Shown here: positions 25,355-34,689 of the stretch, piece after piece
Layout: every line of letters starts with the position of its first letter
Numbering within the stretch: the first letter of the stretch is position 1
Assembly: GCA_020723345.1 (NCBI GenBank)
Contig: DYJA01000001.1
Span: 179,602 to 243,601, forward strand
Reading direction: 5' to 3'
From: Candidatus Aquidulcis sp.
GTDB taxonomy: Bacteria > Chloroflexota > Anaerolineae > UBA4142
Length of the DNA: 64,000 nucleotides
Notes under the pieces: model-generated
Databases searched by the model: none
Told to the model about the DNA's origin: nothing
The model's input: the letters and a program-made list of their open reading frames with translations, nothing else
Made by a program: the position numbers and the translations under genes

Positions 25355-27118
25355 ATGATTCCACCCTGTCCTAATTGCGGATTCGTTTCGAACAAACCCG
25401 GCGCGCGATTCTGTAGCAAGTGCGGCGCGCAAATTTCTGGACCGACGGAACAACTCAAAGGGCAACCGCCGCCCGCGCCATCGCCGCCAACGATGATCAC
25501 TTGCTCGCAGTGCGGCACGCCAAACCGGCAAGGCGCCAAGTTCTGTCTGAAATGCCGTCAGCCATTAGCGCAAGCGACGGCGCCGTCCTCGCCATCGCGT
25601 CCGGTTCAACCGCCGCCGCCACCCCCACCGCCGCCGCGCGCGTCAGTCGCCGCGCCAACGCCGGTTGCGCCACCCGCGCCGCGTCCGCAATCGCCGTGGC
25701 TGGGCTTGCTGGGTTTGTTCGCGCTGACGATCTGTTTGTGCGTCGCGCTCGCGGGCATCCTCACAGTCGATTCGACGCGCGTCACGCCGACGCCGACGAT
25801 TTATATCGTTGTGATTCCGCCAACCGCGACGCCGACGGTCCCGCCATCGCCGACGCCCGCGCCCATTCCAACCATCGTACCAACGCCGACGCCGAATCCG
25901 CCGTATCCGGTCGTCTCGATGCAAATCGTTCCGGCAAACGGACGATTCGGATTTATGACAAAGGAAGGCGATCCGAGTGATCCGAAAGACGACAACAAGC
26001 CGCTGACCTTTCGACCTGAAAAAACAAATCAGATCGCGAACGGCGATACGAACAACACGCGCGTCCAAATCGACGACAAGACGCCGCTCTTTGGCGATCC
26101 GGCAAGCGGTTTTGTGATCGCGCCCGCGTTGAACGCCGATGGCTCGCGGCTGACGGCAGTTTGGCAATTCAATCGCGTCGTGTTCACGCAAACTGTTTCC
26201 ATCGCGCAAAGTAATTCGACGAATCGGCTCGACACGTTTCGGATCCAGTACGACGCGGAAAATCGCGATACGCAACCGCACGCGGTCGGAATGCGTTTGA
26301 TGATCGATACGCTGATCGGCGATAACGACGGTGTGCCGTTCAACGTGCCGATTCGCGCGACCGGCTTGATCGCGTCGCCGCTCGATCTGCGCGGCAACGA
26401 TATTCCCGATTACGTTCAAGTGTACGAAAGTCCCGACATTCATAACCCCGGCGTGATCGTTCAGATCATGCTCAAGGGCGGCGAAGCGACTCCGCCGGAT
26501 CGTTTCGTCATCGCGCCGTGGTGCAAGAAAGATGCCGGTTGGGATTTTCTGGAAGAAGTGGGCGGCTTGGCGAATCGTACGCTGCACCAATGCGGCGACG
26601 CCGGTACGCAAGATGACAAACTCGACAGCGCGGTGGGCATTTATTTTGACGCCAAATCGCTCGCGCCCGGCGGGACGCGGCGTTGGACGACGTTTTACGG
26701 CTTGGGTCGGATCACGCGCGTCGATCCCACAAGCGCGCTGGCGATCACGCTGGGGCAGCGCCAAGTCCGCGTCGGCGATCAGTTCTGGGTGACCGCGCTC
26801 GTGCAAAATCCCAAAGCCGGTCAACGCGTGCGAATCGATCTGCCGCCGGAACTCGCGCTCGCGCGCGGCGATGTCGAGCAAGCCGTTCCGCAGCCCGGTT
26901 CCACGATGACCCAGGTCTCGTGGATGTTGCAGGCAAGGCAACCCAAGACCGATGCGGAGATCAAGATCACACTCTCCACGACCGGCGCGACGCCGACGAC
27001 GAGTGTACAGACGGAACGCGTTACCATTATCCCGGTGCCAGTGCTAATCCAAACGCCTACGCCAACGCGTACGCGCGTACCGTGTACGCCGAGTATCACG
27101 AATCCGGTGTGTCCATGA
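25355..27118 (+). CDS. Zinc-ribbon membrane protein with large extracytoplasmic beta domain
   Basis: 587 residues: two cytoplasmic zinc ribbons (CPNCGFVSNKPGARFCSKCG and CSQCGTPNRQGAKFCLKC), a Pro-rich linker, one membrane helix (about 110-132), a Thr-Pro linker, and a 400-residue exported domain rich in beta strands (GRFGFMTKEGDP, GDTNNTRVQIDD, LIGDNDGVPF, VTALVQNPKAGQRVRIDLP). I do not recognise the exported domain; its layout suggests a ligand-binding sensor whose signal reaches the ribbons. A frameshifted paralogue lies at 30311. AGGAGG precedes the ATG at 25355. Confidence 0.75.
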   Translation: MIPPCPNCGFVSNKPGARFCSKCGAQISGPTEQLKGQPPPAPSPPTMITCSQCGTPNRQGAKFCLKCRQPLAQATAPSSPSRPVQPPPPPPPPPRASVAAPTPVAPPAPRPQSPWLGLLGLFALTICLCVALAGILTVDSTRVTPTPTIYIVVIPPTATPTVPPSPTPAPIPTIVPTPTPNPPYPVVSMQIVPANGRFGFMTKEGDPSDPKDDNKPLTFRPEKTNQIANGDTNNTRVQIDDKTPLFGDPASGFVIAPALNADGSRLTAVWQFNRVVFTQTVSIAQSNSTNRLDTFRIQYDAENRDTQPHAVGMRLMIDTLIGDNDGVPFNVPIRATGLIASPLDLRGNDIPDYVQVYESPDIHNPGVIVQIMLKGGEATPPDRFVIAPWCKKDAGWDFLEEVGGLANRTLHQCGDAGTQDDKLDSAVGIYFDAKSLAPGGTRRWTTFYGLGRITRVDPTSALAITLGQRQVRVGDQFWVTALVQNPKAGQRVRIDLPPELALARGDVEQAVPQPGSTMTQVSWMLQARQPKTDAEIKITLSTTGATPTTSVQTERVTIIPVPVLIQTPTPTRTRVPCTPSITNPVCP

Positions 27119-27230
27119 AAATCAAGGATGAAGGCAGAAGGATGAAAGATGAAAGAAGAACGAAAACAGCTGAGAGATGCAAGATGAAAAAATTCATCCT
27201 TCATCCTTCATCCCTCATCCCTTGCAAGGG
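27117..27230. repeat. Foldback of 7-base units (GGATGAA / TTCATCC type)
   Basis: AGGATGA/AGGCAGA/AGGATGA/AAGATGA on the left arm and TCATCCT/TCATCCT/TCATCCC/TCATCCC on the right pair across about 35 bases. It fills the gap between two island genes and ends at the ribosome site of the next. Confidence 0.75.
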
Positions 27231-27239
27231 GAATTTTCG

Positions 27240-28124
27240 ATGAACCGCTTTCTTCGAGTTTCGTACAGTTTGGTGCTGGGCGCGTGGGCGGCGTTGATCG
27301 CGTGGGTGTTGCTTGATCCGCTGTTGTCGTTTGTTGGCGTCAATCTCAACGACGCGTACTGGCGCGCGCTCGCGGACGGCGCAATCGTGGGCATGTGCGT
27401 CGGCGCGATGGTCGGCGCGCTCGAAAAATACAACAGCAGCAAGCGCGTCGGCGCGACCGCGCTCGGCTGCGCGATTGGCTGGTTCGTCGGATTGCTCGGC
27501 GGCGCGGCTGGATTGTTGTTGGCGAACGCGCTGTATCTGAACATTCGACTGTCGGAGTCGCTGCAATCCGCGCTGCTCGTCGTCGGCTGGATGATCTTCG
27601 GCGTCGCGGTTGGCATCGCGCCGGGCATTGCCGCGGGGTCGTTCTGGAAAATGATCGCGAGCAGCATCGGCGGTTGCCTCGGCGGCATTGTCGGCGGGGT
27701 GAGTTTGCTCGCGCTGGTGTCGCTTTTGCGCTTGCCGGGGATTTCGCGCGCGGCGGGATTCGTCGCGCTCGCGGTGTGCGTCGGCGCGTTGATTGCGCTC
27801 GTGCAGCAAGCCGCCAGACGCGCGACGCTCAAGATCACGCAGCAGCGCATCGCGACGCGTCCGCAGGAAGGCGCGTTCTTCGACATCTTTGAACGCAAAA
27901 TTTCGATTGGCAGCGGACGCGACAATTGGGTCATCAGCAACGATCCGCAGATTCACGCGCGCCACGTCGAGGTTCGACAAGAGGGCGGCAAGTTCGTGCT
28001 GTACAGCATGAACCCGAATCATCCGGCGCGCGTGCAAAATCAACCGGCGCAAAAGCACGCGCTCGCCGACGGCGACCGGTTTTGGATCGGCGCGACGGAA
28101 ATCGCGTTCAAGGCGCGCAAATAG
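27240..28124 (+). CDS. Polytopic membrane protein with C-terminal FHA-like domain
   Basis: 294 residues: about six glycine/alanine-rich membrane helices (to residue 200), then a cytoplasmic FHA-like domain (about 218-294) with ISIGSGRDNWVIS, IHARHVEV and ADGDRFWIGAT. The GR and SxxH positions are partly altered, so phosphothreonine binding needs testing. The paralogue at 31872 has a more typical FHA. The ATG at 27240 follows AAGGGG. The gene follows the beta-domain gene, as its paralogue does at 31872, so the two genes were duplicated together. Confidence 0.78.
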   Translation: MNRFLRVSYSLVLGAWAALIAWVLLDPLLSFVGVNLNDAYWRALADGAIVGMCVGAMVGALEKYNSSKRVGATALGCAIGWFVGLLGGAAGLLLANALYLNIRLSESLQSALLVVGWMIFGVAVGIAPGIAAGSFWKMIASSIGGCLGGIVGGVSLLALVSLLRLPGISRAAGFVALAVCVGALIALVQQAARRATLKITQQRIATRPQEGAFFDIFERKISIGSGRDNWVISNDPQIHARHVEVRQEGGKFVLYSMNPNHPARVQNQPAQKHALADGDRFWIGATEIAFKARK

Positions 28125-28210
28125 AGAAGGGAAAGGAGATTGACCAAGAAACCATCGCGAGAATAATTTTCGCAAGTTCGCGCAAAGACCAATTCTTTAT
28201 GGAGGAAATC

Positions 28211-28405
28211 ATGTCGGACAATCAACCTGCTGCGCCGAAATCATCGAACCGCGCGCTCAAAATCATCTTGATCGTGGTGATCGCCCTCGTCGTGATTTGC
28301 ATTGTGGTGCCTTGTTGTATCATCGCGCTCCTCACGTTGATGGGACCATCCATCGCGAATATTTTTTCCCGCGTCACTTCGGGATTGGGTACGCCGATGT
28401 ACTAG
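28211..28405 (+). CDS. Small single-helix membrane protein
   Basis: 64 residues: a short polar N-terminus, one strongly hydrophobic helix (about 18-43) containing a Cys-Cys pair, and a short tail. GGAGG is 5 bases before the ATG. No homology recognised. It lies inside the island in the same direction as its neighbours. Confidence 0.6.
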   Translation: MSDNQPAAPKSSNRALKIILIVVIALVVICIVVPCCIIALLTLMGPSIANIFSRVTSGLGTPMY

Positions 28406-28432
28406 ATTATCTCACGATTGAGCGGAGATCGC

Positions 28433-28464
28433 TCCCATGCTGCCGGATGATCGGGCATGGGAGT
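28433..28464. repeat. Stable intergenic hairpin
   Basis: CTCCCATGC and GCATGGGAG form a 9-base-pair stem. No T run follows, so it looks like a repeat or an mRNA-processing hairpin rather than a terminator. Confidence 0.55.
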
Positions 28465-28495
28465 GTGAACCGCGACCTACTTGAGGAGTCGGTGG

Positions 28496-30298
28496 ATGTT
28501 GAATCCCGGCAGCATTCTTCAGAATCGTTATCAAATTATCCAATGTATCGGCGGCGGCGGCATGGGCGACGTATACCTCGCCGGAGATTTGCGTTTGGCG
28601 AACAAGCGCGTCGTCATCAAAGAAAATCGCGGCGGCGATCCGCAATTGTTTTACGCCGAAGCCGCGATTCTCGCGACGCTGCGTCATCCGAATTTGCCGT
28701 ACGTGACGGATCACTGGATCGAATCCGCGACCGGCGCGCAATACCTCGTGATGAGTTACGTCGAAGGGCAAACGCTGGAGCAGATCGTTCAGACGCGCGG
28801 CGGATTGCCGGAGGCAGACGCGCTCGCGTGGATGAATCAAATTTTTGACGCGGTGAAATATCTGCACGCCAATCAGATCATTCATCGCGACATCAAGCCG
28901 CAAAATATCATCATCACGCCGGATGGTCGCGCCGTATTGGTGGATTTTGGAATCGCCAAGGTGATGGCGGCTGGGCACACGACTCAACCCGGCGCGCGCG
29001 GGTTCGGCTCGCCGGGCTACGCGCCGCTCGAACAATACACCGGCGGTACGGACGAACGCTCCGATGTGTACGCGCTTGGCGCGACTTTGTTCTTCGCATT
29101 GACCGGACTGGAGCCGCCCGCCGCGCCCGACCGCGCGAATGGCGCGCCGCTGCCATCGGTGCGCGCGGCGAACTCCACCGTGTCGGCGGCGACCGAACGC
29201 GCGATCACTCAAGCGATGATTTTGGTACGCAATCAACGCTTGCAGAGCATCGCGATGCTGGAACAAGTCCTGCAAGGAGCATCCGCCGGTCAAGGCGTTG
29301 CGATCCCTTGGCTGTACGCGGGCGTCGGCGTTGGCGCGATCGTGTTGTTGATCGCGATTCTCGGCGCGATTGCCGTGGTGAGCGCGATCACCCAACCGAC
29401 GCCGACGCGCATCGCGTTCGCAACGCCGACCGTACCGGTCGCGCCCACTGTTCGACCGACTGATACACTCGCACCGCGTCCGACCGTGGCGGCGACGGTC
29501 ACGCCGTCTGCGGCTATCGCGACCGCGACGGTCGCTCCCAAGCCCACCGCGCCCGCGACACTGCCGCCGACGCCCGCGCCGCCGTTGGGCGAAACGCGCG
29601 TCATTGGCGGCGCGCCGATGGTCTTTGTGCCGGCGAGCGAGTTCACGATGGGGAGCAACTCCGGCGCGGCGAGCGAACAACCCGCGCACAAAGTGTCGCT
29701 CGGCGGATTTTGGATCGACAAGCACGAAGTGTCGGTCAAACTCTACCAGAGTTGCGCGGGCGTGGGTTGCCCGGCGACGCCGCCGGGCCCGAATTGGAAA
29801 ACGAATTATTTCGGCGATTTTCAGAACGTGAACAACCCGGTCATCAACGTCACGTGGACGGAGGCGAACGCGTATTGCGCGGCGATGGGCAAACGTCTGC
29901 CGACGGAAGCCGAATGGGAATTCGCGGCGCGCGGGAACGATGGGCGGCTATATCCATGGGGAAACACATGGAAGCCGGAATGCGCGCAGTACGGGTGGAC
30001 TCCCATCAAGGGTCACTATCAAACGTACGCCGATGTGGATGGGTACGCGATTTGTCCTAGTCCGGCGGGCGCGTTGAATATGGCAGGCAATGTGTGGGAA
30101 TGGGTGGCGGACTATTTCGATCAGAACTATTACAAGGACGCGCCGCGCGAAAATCCAAAGGGTCCGACTTCGGGACGCGAGCGCATCATTCGCGGCGGCT
30201 CGGTCTTGGAACAGCCGGTCGACTTGCGGACGACGATCCGTATTCCGCTCGGAGCCGACACGCGGAGAGATAATGTCGGTTTTCGCTGCGCGCAGTGA
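28496..30298 (+). CDS. Transmembrane Ser/Thr kinase with extracytoplasmic SUMF1-like domain
   Basis: 600 residues: kinase domain (about 10-265) with IGGGGMGDVYLA, VVIKEN, HRDIKPQN and DFGIAK; a membrane helix (about 278-300); a Thr/Pro/Ala linker; and an exported SUMF1/FGE-like domain (about 365-600) with MVFVPASEFTMGS, LPTEAEWEFAARG, YPWGN, MAGNVWEWV and IIRGGS. The cysteine needed for formylglycine formation is missing after RGGS, so the domain probably senses or binds a ligand. The ATG at 28496 follows GAGGAG. The architecture strongly suggests an envelope-sensing kinase. Confidence 0.9.
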   Translation: MLNPGSILQNRYQIIQCIGGGGMGDVYLAGDLRLANKRVVIKENRGGDPQLFYAEAAILATLRHPNLPYVTDHWIESATGAQYLVMSYVEGQTLEQIVQTRGGLPEADALAWMNQIFDAVKYLHANQIIHRDIKPQNIIITPDGRAVLVDFGIAKVMAAGHTTQPGARGFGSPGYAPLEQYTGGTDERSDVYALGATLFFALTGLEPPAAPDRANGAPLPSVRAANSTVSAATERAITQAMILVRNQRLQSIAMLEQVLQGASAGQGVAIPWLYAGVGVGAIVLLIAILGAIAVVSAITQPTPTRIAFATPTVPVAPTVRPTDTLAPRPTVAATVTPSAAIATATVAPKPTAPATLPPTPAPPLGETRVIGGAPMVFVPASEFTMGSNSGAASEQPAHKVSLGGFWIDKHEVSVKLYQSCAGVGCPATPPGPNWKTNYFGDFQNVNNPVINVTWTEANAYCAAMGKRLPTEAEWEFAARGNDGRLYPWGNTWKPECAQYGWTPIKGHYQTYADVDGYAICPSPAGALNMAGNVWEWVADYFDQNYYKDAPRENPKGPTSGRERIIRGGSVLEQPVDLRTTIRIPLGADTRRDNVGFRCAQ

Positions 30299-30310
30299 TT
30301 GGTGGAGAAG

Positions 30311-31821
30311 ATGACGGCTTGTCCAAAATGCGGCAACCCAGTTCGACCGGGCGCGAAATTTTGCCTCAAGTGCGGCAACGCGCTGGCGACGCCACCGCCT
30401 GCGCCGATGTGTCCGCGTTGCGGCAGCCCGCTGCGCCCCGGTGCGCGCTTTTGCGCGGCGTGCGGTTACGCGTACACGCACGCGCCGACGCAAATTACTC
30501 CGCTGCCGCCTCCACCACCTCCGCCGCGCATCACTCCATCACCCGCGCCGCCGCCCGTACCATCTGCGCCAGCGCCGACTCCCGATCAACCCACCGGTCC
30601 GAACGGAGGTTATCTTTTGCGACACGCGCTCGTCGCGGGCGCGCTCTTTTTCTGCTTGCTCTGCGCGCTCGCCGGATCGGCTGTTACGACATCACTCATC
30701 CCGCGCCCACGCCGACCGCGCTCGTCGTCGGTCCGCCGGGTCCCGCTGCGACGCTCGCGCCGATCAGCACGACGCCGGAAGTGCGGATCCAAATCGATTC
30801 GATTGGACGATTCGGCTTGGCGACGACCTCCGGCAAGTTGTTGACTTACTCGGACGACGGAGACACGAACAACACGCGCGTGCAAGTCGACGGTGTGGAT
30901 GCGATTGTTGGAGAAGACGATGGGACGTTCACGACGCGACCGCAGATACGCGGCGCCGGAATGATCATGGGTTGGAGTTGGCGCGGCATCGAGACGACGC
31001 AAGAGGTCGCGCTGACCGCCGGCGCGACGACGCGGCGCACCGACACGATCCGCGTTCGGTACACTCTGACGAATCGTTCGCCGCAAACGCACCAGGTCGC
31101 GCTGCGCGTAATGCTCGACACGCTGATCGGCGGGAACGACGGCGTACCGTTCCTCCTCGCCGGGGAAAACGCGATCACGACGCGCGCGAAAGATTTGCGC
31201 GGCGCGGCGGTGCCCGATTTCATTCAAGCATTGGAGCGCGAGGACATTCGTAATCCCGGCACGATGGTGAACTTGGCGCTGCGCGGCGGCGACGCGACTC
31301 CGCCGGATCGATTGGTGCTGGCGCATTGGCCCGGCTCGGACGCGGAATGGGAATATCTCGAAGATGAGGGCGGCGTCGGCGCGGGCTGGGGGAAAGATAG
31401 TTCCGCCGGGCTGTACTATAACGCGAAACCGCTCGCGCCGAACGAATCGCGCGTGATCGTTTTCTACTACGGCTTGGGCGGCATCGCCGCGGTCGGCAAA
31501 GTTGGAATGACGGTGCCGCTCGAAGTAGTCGAGACCGAAAAATTTTCCGTCATCGTCGTCGTGATGAATCCGCGCGAGGGACAGCGCGTCACACTCACGC
31601 TGCCGAGCGCACTCGCGTTCGCCGACGGCGATACCGCGAGCAAAAATGTGACGCCTGTGCCGGGCGCGGCGTACACCCAGGTCTCGTGGAAACTACGCGC
31701 GGCAAGTCCGGCGGACGCGGTGCGGCTCAGCGCGCGTCTGGATCCGGAGGGCGATACGACGACGCAGACGATTCGGATCCAACCGTGCGGCGTGACGCGT
31801 CCGTGTAGCACGGCGCCGTAA
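30311..31821 (+). pseudogene. Zinc-ribbon beta-domain membrane protein, frameshifted paralogue
   Basis: The first part (from the ATG at 30311) encodes two zinc ribbons (CPKCGNPVRPGAKFCLKCG, CPRCGSPLRPGARFCAACG), a Pro-rich linker and a membrane helix (HALVAGALFFCLLCALAG). Around 30690-30710 the frame must change to continue into PAPTPTALVVGPPGP and the exported beta domain (IQIDSIGRFGLAT, GDTNNTRVQVDG, LIGGNDGVPF), which aligns with the paralogue at 25355. The total of 1,511 bases is one short of a multiple of three, and adding one C after ATCCC restores a continuous frame. It is either a true inactivation or a sequencing error. Confidence 0.75.
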
Positions 31822-31829
31822 CGAATTTT

Positions 31830-31853
31830 CCTCCCCTGTGACAACGGGGGAGG
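31830..31853. repeat. G/C-rich palindrome
   Basis: CCTCCCCTGT and ACGGGGGAGG form a hairpin directly after the beta-domain gene. It could act as a weak terminator but has no T tail. Confidence 0.5.
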
Positions 31854-31871
31854 GTCAGGGTGGGGGTAGAA

Positions 31872-32753
31872 ATGTCGCTGCGGCTGAAAACCGTGTACAA
31901 CGCGCTCGTCGGCGCGTGGGGCGGGCTGCTCGCGTGGTTCCTGCTCGACTTGATCGTCGAGCGATTGTTCCGCGTGCGGTTGATGAACGTGTGGCTCGAC
32001 GCGTCACTCAACGGCGCGATGGTTGGAATGTGCATCGGCGCGCTCGTCGGCGGGTTTGGCGGATTGGCGGCGGCGCGATTCTTGATGCTCGCGCGCGGTT
32101 TGATCGTTGGACTGATCACCGGCGTGATCGGCGGCGTGTTCGGTTTGCTTGCCGGTCAAGTCGCATTTCAATTCGGCGGCATTCTCAGCGCGGACGGATT
32201 AGTGCGCGGCGTCTTTCGCGCGCTCGGCTGGGCGATTTTTGGCGCGGGCATCGGCGTCGCCGAAGGAATGTTGACGCTGTCGTTCAAACGATTTCTCTTT
32301 GGCGGATTGGGCGGCGTGATCGGCGGATTTGTCGGAGGGATCGCGTTCGCGCTGATCGAACGCGCGCTGAATTTGCAACTGCTCAATCGCGCGCTCGGGT
32401 TCGCGCTGCTCGGCGCGTTCATCGGCTTGTTCGTCGGCTTGATTCCCGATTTGCTCAAAGACGCGTGGCTCAAAGTCGTTTCGAGCGGACGGAACGAAGG
32501 AAAAGAATTTCTGCTCGATAAAAAGATCAACACGATTGGCAGGGCTGAACGCAGCGATGTCGCGCTCTTCGGCGATAAGGCGATCGCGCCCAAGCACGCG
32601 GAGATTCGACAGGAGAGCGGACGATTTGTAATGCACGCGCTCGCCGAGCATCGCGTCGAGGTGAATGATCGCCAAGTGACGCGCGTCGCGTTGCAAGATG
32701 GCGCGCGCGTCCGCGTCGGCGCGACCAAGTTGATCTTTCGCCGGAAGAGGTAA
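31872..32753 (+). CDS. Polytopic membrane FHA protein
   Basis: 293 residues: about six glycine-rich membrane helices, then a cytoplasmic FHA domain (about 210-293) with NTIGRAERSDVAL, IAPKHAEI and LQDGARVRVGATKLIF. The GR and KH positions are intact, unlike in the paralogue at 27240. It likely recruits phosphorylated partners to the membrane. It follows the second beta-domain gene and ends 3 bases before the next kinase gene. Confidence 0.83.
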   Translation: MSLRLKTVYNALVGAWGGLLAWFLLDLIVERLFRVRLMNVWLDASLNGAMVGMCIGALVGGFGGLAAARFLMLARGLIVGLITGVIGGVFGLLAGQVAFQFGGILSADGLVRGVFRALGWAIFGAGIGVAEGMLTLSFKRFLFGGLGGVIGGFVGGIAFALIERALNLQLLNRALGFALLGAFIGLFVGLIPDLLKDAWLKVVSSGRNEGKEFLLDKKINTIGRAERSDVALFGDKAIAPKHAEIRQESGRFVMHALAEHRVEVNDRQVTRVALQDGARVRVGATKLIFRRKR

Positions 32754-32756
32754 CGT

Positions 32757-34601
32757 ATGATAACGTGTTGTGTCTGCAATCACTCGAATCGTCCGGGCGC
32801 GAAATTGTGCGCCAACTGCCGCGCGCCGTTGATGCTGCAAGACAAGTACCGCATCACGAAATTGCTGGGGCGCGGCGGCTACGGCGCGGTCTATCAAGCC
32901 GAGCACACCGGCTTGGGCGGCGCGCTGTATGCGATCAAAGAACTGAATCCCGATCCGGGCGCGACGCCGGAACAACAGCGCGCGGCATCGGAACAATTCC
33001 GTCTCGAAGCGAGCATTCTCGCCAAACTAAATCACGCGACGCTGCCCAAAGTGATGGATTTTTTTCACGAAGCCGGTCGCGATTATTTGGTGATGGAGTA
33101 CGTGGAAGGCGAGACGCTGCAAGAGCGACTCGCGTACGCCGCGGCGCCGCTGCCCGAAGCGCAAGTACTCGCGTGGGCGCACGAACTGTGCGACGTGCTG
33201 GCGTACCTCCACACGCGCGAGCCGAATCCGGTGATTCATCGCGATGTCAAACCCTCCAACATCAAGATCGCGCCGGACGGCAAATTGAAGTTGATCGACT
33301 TTGGGATCGCGAAATTGTACGCGGCAGGCGCGGGAACCCAGGGCGCGGCGCGCGCGGTCTCGCCGCCGTACTCGCCCATCGAGCAGTACGGCAAGGGCAC
33401 GGACGCGCGCAGCGACATTTACGCGCTCGGCGTGACGTTGTACCACTTGCTGACAAATCATCTGCCGCCCGAAGCGCCCGACCGCGCGAGCGAAGCCGCG
33501 CTCCCGGTGCGGCAACGGAATCCCGCGCTCGCGGCGAACACCGAAGCGATCGTGATGAAAGCGATGGCGGAAATATCGGCGGAGCGTTTTCAGAGCGCGG
33601 CGGAGATGAAGCAAGCGTTGACCGCGCCCGCCGCCTCGCCGACGTTGCCGGTGCGCCAAGCGCCGGTTGCCGCGACTCAACGCGCCGCGTACGCGCCGAC
33701 GATTCAAACGTCACGCGCGCGCTCGAATAGTTTGATCTGGCTCACCCTCGCGCTCGGAATCCTGTTCGTCCTTGTAATTTGCGGCGTCTTGCTCGGCATC
33801 CAGGTCATCACGCAACAGCAGGCGGCGGCTACGGTCAGGGCGCGCGAAACGTCGGAGGCGCGCGCCACGGCGCAGACGCAAGCGCAAATGACTGCGGGCG
33901 CGAACGCGCGCGCGACGGCGACGGCGGTCGCGCGCGCAACGATGGTGGCGGAAGCGTATGCGACCACGACCGCGCGGGCGCGCGCCACGACGGCGGCGCA
34001 AACCGGCGCGACTGCCACGGCAGCCGCGCGCGCAACTGCAACCGCGCAAGCGAACGCGACAATCTATGCTCGCGCCACGGCGACGACGCGCGCGTTATCC
34101 GCCGCGCTCTTTGGACCCAAGTCGGGCAACTTGTCTCATTCGGAGGATTCGGATATCGAAACGTTGAGCGCGAATATCAGCGTCCGCGATTTTGTCGCCG
34201 AAGCGCGTTTTTACAACCCGTATGATCGTACCGTGCGAGAGTGGGATTATGGATTCGGATTCCGCAGCACCACCGGGGGAAATCGCAATTATCGGATTGC
34301 CGTTGAATCCGACGGTGATTGGTACTTTTATTTGACGGAGGGAGCGCCAGGGGAGACTCAAAGCCCCAAAGGGCGCTTGGACAACCTGGATGTCACTCCC
34401 AACGGATCGAATCGCTTGCGGATCGAAATCCAGGGTAACGGCGGTTCTTTTTGGGTGAATGGGAAATTCATTTCCGATTTGGACGTGGCTCGCAAAACGG
34501 TTGCCGGGGATGTGTGGGTCGGCACAGGATTCTTCACGGGACATGAGATGAACGGCAAAACAACGCGCTATGAGAATTTTACGGTTTGGCAGTTGCCGTG
34601 A
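32757..34601 (+). CDS. Zinc-ribbon transmembrane Ser/Thr kinase with exported lectin-like domain
   Basis: 614 residues: zinc ribbon (CCVCNHSNRPGAKLCANC), kinase domain (about 30-285) with LGRGGYGAVYQA, YAIKEL, HRDVKPSN and DFGIAK, a membrane helix (about 325-350), an alanine/threonine/arginine-rich helical stalk (about 355-450) and a C-terminal beta domain (about 455-614) with FVAEARFYNP, YGFGFRST, YRIAVESDGDWYF and NGSNRLRIEIQGNGGSFWVNG. The end resembles concanavalin/LamG-like jelly-roll domains, so a carbohydrate or cell-wall signal is plausible but unproven. Confidence 0.88.
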   Translation: MITCCVCNHSNRPGAKLCANCRAPLMLQDKYRITKLLGRGGYGAVYQAEHTGLGGALYAIKELNPDPGATPEQQRAASEQFRLEASILAKLNHATLPKVMDFFHEAGRDYLVMEYVEGETLQERLAYAAAPLPEAQVLAWAHELCDVLAYLHTREPNPVIHRDVKPSNIKIAPDGKLKLIDFGIAKLYAAGAGTQGAARAVSPPYSPIEQYGKGTDARSDIYALGVTLYHLLTNHLPPEAPDRASEAALPVRQRNPALAANTEAIVMKAMAEISAERFQSAAEMKQALTAPAASPTLPVRQAPVAATQRAAYAPTIQTSRARSNSLIWLTLALGILFVLVICGVLLGIQVITQQQAAATVRARETSEARATAQTQAQMTAGANARATATAVARATMVAEAYATTTARARATTAAQTGATATAAARATATAQANATIYARATATTRALSAALFGPKSGNLSHSEDSDIETLSANISVRDFVAEARFYNPYDRTVREWDYGFGFRSTTGGNRNYRIAVESDGDWYFYLTEGAPGETQSPKGRLDNLDVTPNGSNRLRIEIQGNGGSFWVNGKFISDLDVARKTVAGDVWVGTGFFTGHEMNGKTTRYENFTVWQLP

Positions 34602-34604
34602 AGA

Positions 34605-34680
34605 ACAACGGACAAGATCGGATTAAACGGACAAACACGCCGCGCGTGTTTGTTGAATCCGCACTTGTCTGTTGTCCAAA
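34605..34680. repeat. ACAACGGACA foldback element, copy 1
   Basis: ACAACGGACAAGATCGGATT at the left, CTTGTCTGTTGT at the right, with a GCCGCGCGTG centre. The left arm matches the inverse of the right arm of the copy at 55851. Confidence 0.7.
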
Positions 34681-34689
34681 CGACGATGA

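Noticed and set aside
30295-31821. Two separate overlapping genes in place of one frameshifted gene
   Set aside because: The first frame carries the ribbons and membrane helix and the second the exported domain of one continuous paralogue at 25355; the junction needs only one base.
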